64,000 bases of DNA from Spirosoma profusum (GTDB taxonomy: Bacteria; Bacteroidota; Bacteroidia; Cytophagales; Spirosomataceae). Position 1 is the stretch's first letter. Every line of letters starts with the position of its first letter. Below, one piece after another: positions 59,395 through 64,000 of this stretch. Made by a program: the position numbers and the translations under genes. The notes beneath the pieces are model-generated. The model was not told the DNA's origin, made no database searches, and worked only from the letters and a program-made list of their open reading frames with translations. Where the stretch lies: assembly GCF_014699005.1 (NCBI RefSeq), contig NZ_JACWZY010000004.1:124001-188000 (forward strand). Reading direction: 5' to 3'.

Positions 59395-61077
59395 CTACCA
59401 ATCCATTTTTAGCAAAGCAACCCCTTGTCGGGGCAAGTCAATACGTATGTCGGTAGTGCCTGACGCTACGTTCAGTTTTTGCGATTTTCCGATAGTTTCG
59501 AGTTGCCCGGCTTTTTCCAGTTGCGCTATCTGTGCGGATGTAGGCTGCTGCGGTGAACCCATTTTTTTCCAGACTTCATACGAGTTACTACGTTCGTTAT
59601 CAATGCGATACTGCGTTAGTGTTACGTTGCCGTTGGGTAATCCGGTGACAGTGACCTGTATTGGTTCGGCTGGAGCCTGACGGTCTTCGTCGTGATAATT
59701 CCAGACCATAACAGCCGCTGATTTTTTGTCTTTGGTAGCAAATCCACCTACATCAGTTGAGCGGCTTCGGATACTGGAATCGACTGCCATTTTCAGTTCA
59801 TACATTCGGTTACTCTCTACTTTCACCCGTTGTCCCGTCATCTTACCGAACATCCGAAACACGTTTAGCACCGGTTTATCGACGCCATTGGTAGCCAAAT
59901 CGCGAAAACCGGCAAACCAGAGCTGGTTCTCAAACTCAAACGACCACGAAACGGCACCGATCAGGTTCAGCCCAAGCTGGTCCATCAACGCATATTTACG
60001 AGCAAACGAAGCAGCCGTGTAACTCGAATACATCGTACCGTTTCGATACGCATTTTCAGGATTCGTCATCATACCACAAGCGGCACACCCCTCCGGGTCC
60101 GATTCACCGATGACGATTGGAATCTGTTTCAGTTGGGGATATTTGGCAATAATCTGAAGATGGTTGGCGATGTTACGTAGCTGGGTACCCATATTCATCA
60201 CTACTCTCCCATCGACCACTTTCGGTGAGCCTTTGGCGTGGAAAAGTATGAGGTCGAGCGGGGAGCCGATCTTTTTCGTTACGTAGTTGGTATCCTGTAG
60301 ACAGTGTTTTAGAAAGGCATCCAGAAATTTCTGAGCGCCACCGGTTGCATCACAGCCACCCATCCGGGCTGTAGGCAATGCCCGCTTTACTGCATCGGCG
60401 GTGTAATCGTAAAGCTTTAGATATTCGGGCAACGTGCCTCGCCAGTAGCTGATATCTGGTTCATTCCAGAGTTCCCAGTACCAGCTTTCCACTTCTTTGT
60501 TACCATATCGTTCGGTGCAGTGCTTCACCCACTGGTAAACGAGTTCGGCCCATTTTTCGTAGTCTTTCGGCGGATAAGCCCAACCCGTCCAGACTTTACT
60601 GTAAGGAGCGCCGGGTTTCCATTCGTGTTTATAAGGCTGCGGGTGTGTCGATAAAGCTTCGGGCATAAACCCGATTTGTGCCAACGGCTTCATGCCCCGC
60701 TGCACATACGTATCAAAAATCCGGTCGACAATCGTCCAGTCATAAACCGGCTTTCCTGATGCATCTTCTGTATAAGCGTTGGTCGACCCCCATTTGAGGG
60801 CTGGCGTACCGTCGCCCGTTGTCAGCAAATTATGCGCCCTTACAAAAACGGGCACCGGACTCAGCGCGGCCAGTTCGGTAAGCAGCTTTTTGCCATCTTT
60901 CATGTACGTATAATTCGGTTCATCATAGCCAAACCACGCATAAATCGGTTTCATGGGGCCAATTTCCGTATTCAGGTCGACGCGCAGGTGAGCGGGTGAC
61001 GTAGCGGTTTGCGCCTTAGCAATAGACGTAACCAGTAATCCAATCAGGCAGGTAATTAGTAGACGTGTATACTGCAT
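59395..61077 (-). CDS. Glycoside hydrolase family 39-like enzyme
   Basis: A 560-aa exported enzyme with a signal peptide (MQYTRLLITCLIGLLVTSIA). The (beta/alpha)8 barrel has SWYWELWNEPDISYWRG, in which WNEP holds the acid/base Glu, and PIVIGESDPEGCAACGM with the nucleophile Glu, placing it in the GH39 (beta-xylosidase/iduronidase) clan. The C-terminal beta domain starts at about residue 420 (AAVMVWNYHDED). The CxxC in GCAACGM near the nucleophile is unusual. It probably acts on xylosides or related uronic-acid side chains. The divergent GH43 gene shares a 133-base region. Confidence 0.92.
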   Translation of the reverse strand: MQYTRLLITCLIGLLVTSIAKAQTATSPAHLRVDLNTEIGPMKPIYAWFGYDEPNYTYMKDGKKLLTELAALSPVPVFVRAHNLLTTGDGTPALKWGSTNAYTEDASGKPVYDWTIVDRIFDTYVQRGMKPLAQIGFMPEALSTHPQPYKHEWKPGAPYSKVWTGWAYPPKDYEKWAELVYQWVKHCTERYGNKEVESWYWELWNEPDISYWRGTLPEYLKLYDYTADAVKRALPTARMGGCDATGGAQKFLDAFLKHCLQDTNYVTKKIGSPLDLILFHAKGSPKVVDGRVVMNMGTQLRNIANHLQIIAKYPQLKQIPIVIGESDPEGCAACGMMTNPENAYRNGTMYSSYTAASFARKYALMDQLGLNLIGAVSWSFEFENQLWFAGFRDLATNGVDKPVLNVFRMFGKMTGQRVKVESNRMYELKMAVDSSIRSRSTDVGGFATKDKKSAAVMVWNYHDEDRQAPAEPIQVTVTGLPNGNVTLTQYRIDNERSNSYEVWKKMGSPQQPTSAQIAQLEKAGQLETIGKSQKLNVASGTTDIRIDLPRQGVALLKMDW

Positions 61078-61210
61078 CAGGAATTGAGTTCTTGTTCAAG
61101 ATGGGAGGATTGTTACGTTGAACTTCTCAAGTACAAAATCTGGCTGGCCTACTCTTTCCATGTTTCCTGAGTTGCCACAAAACCGGCTATCTTCGCGAAA
61201 CTTCAATCGA

Positions 61211-62770
61211 ATGCGTCATATTCCTTTCCTTCTATTTGCTCTTTTACTAACGCTACCCAGTCTGGCGCAGTTGCCTAAATCAGCCGCTACGTACCAGAAT
61301 CCAGTTATAGCCGGTGACTTTGCCGACCCTTCGATTATCCGTGTGGGCAACGTTTACTATGCAGCCGGTACGTCGTCTGAATGGGGGCCACCTTACCCAA
61401 TATATTCCTCAACCGATCTGGTCAACTGGCAGTACGTTGGTCCAGTTTTTAAGGATCTGCCTGAGTGGACAATGGGGAGTTTCTGGGCACCCGAACTGTT
61501 TTATCATAAAGGACTGTACTACGTTTATTACACCGCCCGACGAAAATCTGACAAGCATTCCTACATCGGTGTGGCAACAACCCGCGACCTTCGACAAGGT
61601 TTTACCGATCATGGTTTGCTAATCGAATGGACTAGTGAAGCCATTGATGCTTACGTACTTGAAGACAAGGGCAAACTGTTTATTACCTGGAAAGCGTACG
61701 GCCTTGACAAAGGGAAAGACATTGAACTTTTAGGAGCTGAACTGTCGGCAGATGGATTGAAAGTGACGGGTAAAGCCTTCACCCTGATTAAAGCGGACCG
61801 CAATACGTGGGAAGCGGGCGGGGCCGAAGGGCAGGCCATTTTCAAACGAGGGCGCTATTATTACATGGTTTACTCAGGCAATGCCTGTTGCGGCTCCCGG
61901 TGTAATTATCAGGTAGGGTTTGCTCGTGCGGAAAAGCTCGAAGGGCCGTGGGAGAAATATGCCCAAAATCCAGTGATGATCGGTAGTGATAGCTGGAAAT
62001 GTCCGGGTCATGGTACAGTGGTCACGACGCCCGACAATCGCTATTTTTATTTGCACCATGCCTACAGTGGTGTCGATTTTACAAATATTGGTCGTCAGGG
62101 TTTATTGAGCGAAATGGTCTGGGATGAGAAAGCGCAATGGCCTTCATTTCGATACGGAACCACTGCACCGGCTCAGGCCGAATCTCCTTTGGGAGTCGTT
62201 CAGAAAAAGGATGAGGGTATAAGCGTGGATTTCGCCAAAAAGACACCTGAGGTTCGCTGGGTGTGGGATGTAAATTCTCCTAAACCTACCTATAGCGTTA
62301 AAGATGGTCAGTTGCAATTGATCAATAACGCTACACAGTCAATTGGTACTTTTCTGGGGCTGGTTCTCCATAAAGGCACCTTCACGTTCTCCGTCGATTT
62401 CACCAATACCCAAAGCGATCTGCTGCAAAGTATTTGCGTGTATGGCGATGCCAACAATGCAACGGGATTGGGGGTACGGAAAAACTCGCTGGAACTCTGG
62501 CAGGTCAAGGAGGGGGTGAAAAACGTATTGAAAACGCAATCACTACCGGAAAACGTATCGAACGTTACGTTGCAGTTAAACAGTCGCACTGGCAAACTTC
62601 TGGATTTCGGCTGGCTTGACAAAGGCGGCAAATTCAACCCAATAATAGAAACATCCATCGAAGGTTCACAACTGCCCCGCTGGGATCGTGCACCACGGCT
62701 TGGCATCACGGTGTCTGGGCCTCAGGGAAAGACCGGCCATATTCGTTCTGTTCAACTGGAATACAAGTAG
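61211..62770 (+). CDS. Glycoside hydrolase family 43 enzyme with C-terminal beta-sandwich
   Basis: A 519-aa exported five-bladed propeller from the ATG at 61211 (MRHIPFLLFALLLTLPSLAQ); a longer frame starts at 61118. GH43 motifs: NPVIAGDFADPSIIRVGN with the base Asp, EAIDAYVLEDKGKLFITW with the modulating Asp, and TWEAGGAEGQAIFKRG with the acid Glu. KCPGHGTVVTTPDNRYFYLH is also typical. The C-terminal domain (about 360-519) is a beta sandwich, possibly carbohydrate-binding. Likely activities are arabinofuranosidase or xylosidase. Palindrome family A follows. Confidence 0.94.
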   Translation: MRHIPFLLFALLLTLPSLAQLPKSAATYQNPVIAGDFADPSIIRVGNVYYAAGTSSEWGPPYPIYSSTDLVNWQYVGPVFKDLPEWTMGSFWAPELFYHKGLYYVYYTARRKSDKHSYIGVATTRDLRQGFTDHGLLIEWTSEAIDAYVLEDKGKLFITWKAYGLDKGKDIELLGAELSADGLKVTGKAFTLIKADRNTWEAGGAEGQAIFKRGRYYYMVYSGNACCGSRCNYQVGFARAEKLEGPWEKYAQNPVMIGSDSWKCPGHGTVVTTPDNRYFYLHHAYSGVDFTNIGRQGLLSEMVWDEKAQWPSFRYGTTAPAQAESPLGVVQKKDEGISVDFAKKTPEVRWVWDVNSPKPTYSVKDGQLQLINNATQSIGTFLGLVLHKGTFTFSVDFTNTQSDLLQSICVYGDANNATGLGVRKNSLELWQVKEGVKNVLKTQSLPENVSNVTLQLNSRTGKLLDFGWLDKGGKFNPIIETSIEGSQLPRWDRAPRLGITVSGPQGKTGHIRSVQLEYK

Positions 62771-62793
62771 CGTAGTGTTTTGATTAACGGACA

Positions 62794-62896
62794 AGTATTA
62801 TTTGTCATGCTGACGAAGGAAGCATCTTATAAGTATCCTTATTTGAGAAGTAGGAAATCTTAAGATGTTTCCTTCGTCAGCTTGACAAATAATACT
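62794..62896. repeat. Long palindrome, family A
   Basis: AGTATTATTTGTCATGCTGA plus CGAAGGAAGCATCTTA on the left is mirrored by TAAGATGTTTCCTTCG and TCAGCTTGACAAATAATACT. Outer and inner words match the family; GAC replaces GAGG in both arms. It lies between the convergent GH43 and GH105/88-like genes. Confidence 0.88.
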
Positions 62897-62913
62897 GATT
62901 AAAACGCGTTCAT

Positions 62914-64000
62914 TTATTTCTTCTGCAAAAGCTGTAGCGAACTGTCGTTGATTTCAAATGCATGTTTTTTGAGCATGTTAATCACCTCAGCGCCAGCCAG
63001 CAACGCCGGACCATACCCGTGAGCCGCATACGGATTAATTGGTCGGTGGTAGTAGAAAGCCGGGTCGAAGCCCATGCCTGTACCTACACAAACGCCTTCA
63101 ACCTGGCCTTTGTCGTTCACTTTGGTAGCGAGGGCATTCCAGCCTAGTACCGTAGCAGGTGCATAGGCCAGCGGGTCGAGCCAGCCTTTATTGATGGCTC
63201 TGGCGAACGAATACACATAAATCGCCGTGGCCGAGGTTTCCAGATACGAATCGTGTTTATCAAGTAGTTGGTGCCAGAATCCAGAACCCGACTGCTGAGC
63301 TGCCAGCCCTTTGGCATGGGAACGTAACATGTCCAGAATGGCTGGTCGGCCGGGGTGATCTTCGGGCAATACGTCGAGAAGTTCAACGGCTGTCAGGATA
63401 CCCCAGCCGTTGGCCCTCGCCCAGTGGAATTCCGGGTGTACGGTCATACCTTCGACCCAGCCGTGCATGTATAATCCTTTTTGCTGGTTGAACATGCGTT
63501 TGGAAAACTGCGTCATCTGTTTCACGGCTTCGTCGTAGTACTTGCGTTCGCCAGTGAGTTTGCCCATCTGCGCCAGCGCCGGTACGCTCATGAACAGATC
63601 ATCGAGCCAGAGCGTATTGGGTTGCGGTCGGTTACGGGCCAACGTACCATCGGAAAAACGAAATTCTTTGTTCTGGATGTAATCGATGTAATGATCGATA
63701 AGTGGACGTAGTTCAGCTTTTACGCCCCCTGCTCTGCTCGCTTTAATCATGGCGGCACACATAGCCCCGGCATCGTCGAGCGCATGGGGCGCCATCACCG
63801 ACCGCATAGGCGTATTGGCATTGGGGTCGGCCTGCACCTGTGCCCGAAAATACGGTACGTGTTCGGCAATGAAACGGAGTCGTTTGTTGGTATAATCGGC
63901 GTAACGGGCATCACCGGTTGCTTCACTAGCCTGTAACATACCCATGTACGTAACGCCCCATTCGTAACTAATCAGCCGAAAATCTCCGGGTTTGAAAATG
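62914..64000 (-). CDS. GH105/GH88-like glycoside hydrolase (N-terminus beyond the window)
   Basis: This gene runs off the right edge. The frame is open past the ATG at 63943-63945: the codons beyond it encode IFKPGDFRLISYEWGVTY, which fits the family, so the true start lies outside. The visible 362 codons form an alpha/alpha barrel with HALDDAGAMCAAMIKAS (catalytic Asp area), NTLWLDDLFMSVPALAQM, FHWARANGWGILTAVEL and YLETSATAIYVYSFARAI. It belongs to the unsaturated glucuronyl/rhamnogalacturonyl hydrolase clan like the gene at 50202. The substrate is probably a pectin-derived oligosaccharide. Confidence 0.92.
   Translation of the reverse strand, partial: IFKPGDFRLISYEWGVTYMGMLQASEATGDARYADYTNKRLRFIAEHVPYFRAQVQADPNANTPMRSVMAPHALDDAGAMCAAMIKASRAGGVKAELRPLIDHYIDYIQNKEFRFSDGTLARNRPQPNTLWLDDLFMSVPALAQMGKLTGERKYYDEAVKQMTQFSKRMFNQQKGLYMHGWVEGMTVHPEFHWARANGWGILTAVELLDVLPEDHPGRPAILDMLRSHAKGLAAQQSGSGFWHQLLDKHDSYLETSATAIYVYSFARAINKGWLDPLAYAPATVLGWNALATKVNDKGQVEGVCVGTGMGFDPAFYYHRPINPYAAHGYGPALLAGAEVINMLKKHAFEINDSSLQLLQKK

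Noticed and set aside
62308..62709. Minus-strand frame of 133 codons
   Set aside because: Antisense to the GH43 C-terminal domain.

Overview
The window looks like chromosome of a Bacteroidota (Cytophagales) bacterium, most likely Spirosoma or a close relative. This is inferred from gene content, not from a marker gene: a C25-family type IX secretion sortase (PorU2 type), TonB receptors with a carboxypeptidase-like N-terminal domain, LytS/LytTR two-component pairs, a PadR regulator paired with a prefix-domain FtsX permease, a PspC/DUF2807 protein with its own PadR regulator, and roughly balanced base composition. Starts are mostly not preceded by strong Shine-Dalgarno sequences, as usual in this phylum. 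I see no tRNA, rRNA, CRISPR array, insertion sequence, phage or integron. The first and last genes are cut by the window edges.

Layout. 1-388: start of a spore-photoproduct-lyase-like radical SAM gene. 830-3429: two consecutive, unrecognised coiled-coil membrane proteins. 3618-9179: a run of minus-strand housekeeping and stress genes (LytS-type kinase, ChrA, 2OG-Fe(II) oxygenase, exported superoxide dismutase, RecR, ClpS). 9336-18727: mostly plus-strand metabolic and envelope genes (sodium:solute symporter, TlpA-like protein, cupin, GNAT, OmpA, MpaB-type oxygenase, L-serine dehydratase, AI-2E-type transporter). 18786-21719: pspC/GIN protein with padR. 21986-27810: PQQ-type sugar dehydrogenase, TonB receptor and a divergent LytS/LytTR pair. 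27987-32635: PorU2-like sortase translationally coupled to a GT-C-like membrane protein. 32707-37368: HAD, thiamine pyrophosphokinase, deaminase, nucleotidyltransferase and an ABC pair. 37406-40915: a second padR operon with an FtsX-type permease. 41206-45783: PLP enzyme, class A beta-lactamase, and an ECF41 sigma factor with a membrane protein and an NAD(P)-binding protein. 45870-50134: GntP permease, a solitary McrC in an operon with an OmpA lipoprotein, and a methyltransferase. 50202-64000: a carbohydrate and lactate region (two GH105/88 enzymes, KduI, LutABC, TonB receptor, GH39, GH43).

The most unusual properties are not genes. First, the pentamer TACGT (ACGTA on the other strand) is several-fold over-represented in most genes and many spacers. 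Second, gaps between genes carry long, nearly perfect palindromes from at least seven unrelated sequence families. Several sit against start or stop codons, one splits the lut operon, and one lies in frame inside the pspC gene. Candidate operators are visible upstream of both padR genes, and there is a 21-bp-period direct repeat in front of the LytS/LytTR genes.

The 3' region reads as a plant-cell-wall saccharide locus: GH105/GH88 enzymes and KduI handle unsaturated uronates from pectin, GH39 and GH43 act on xylan or arabinan side chains, a TonB receptor probably imports oligosaccharides, and GntP may import sugar acids. All assignments rest on motif recognition by eye; no database search was run.
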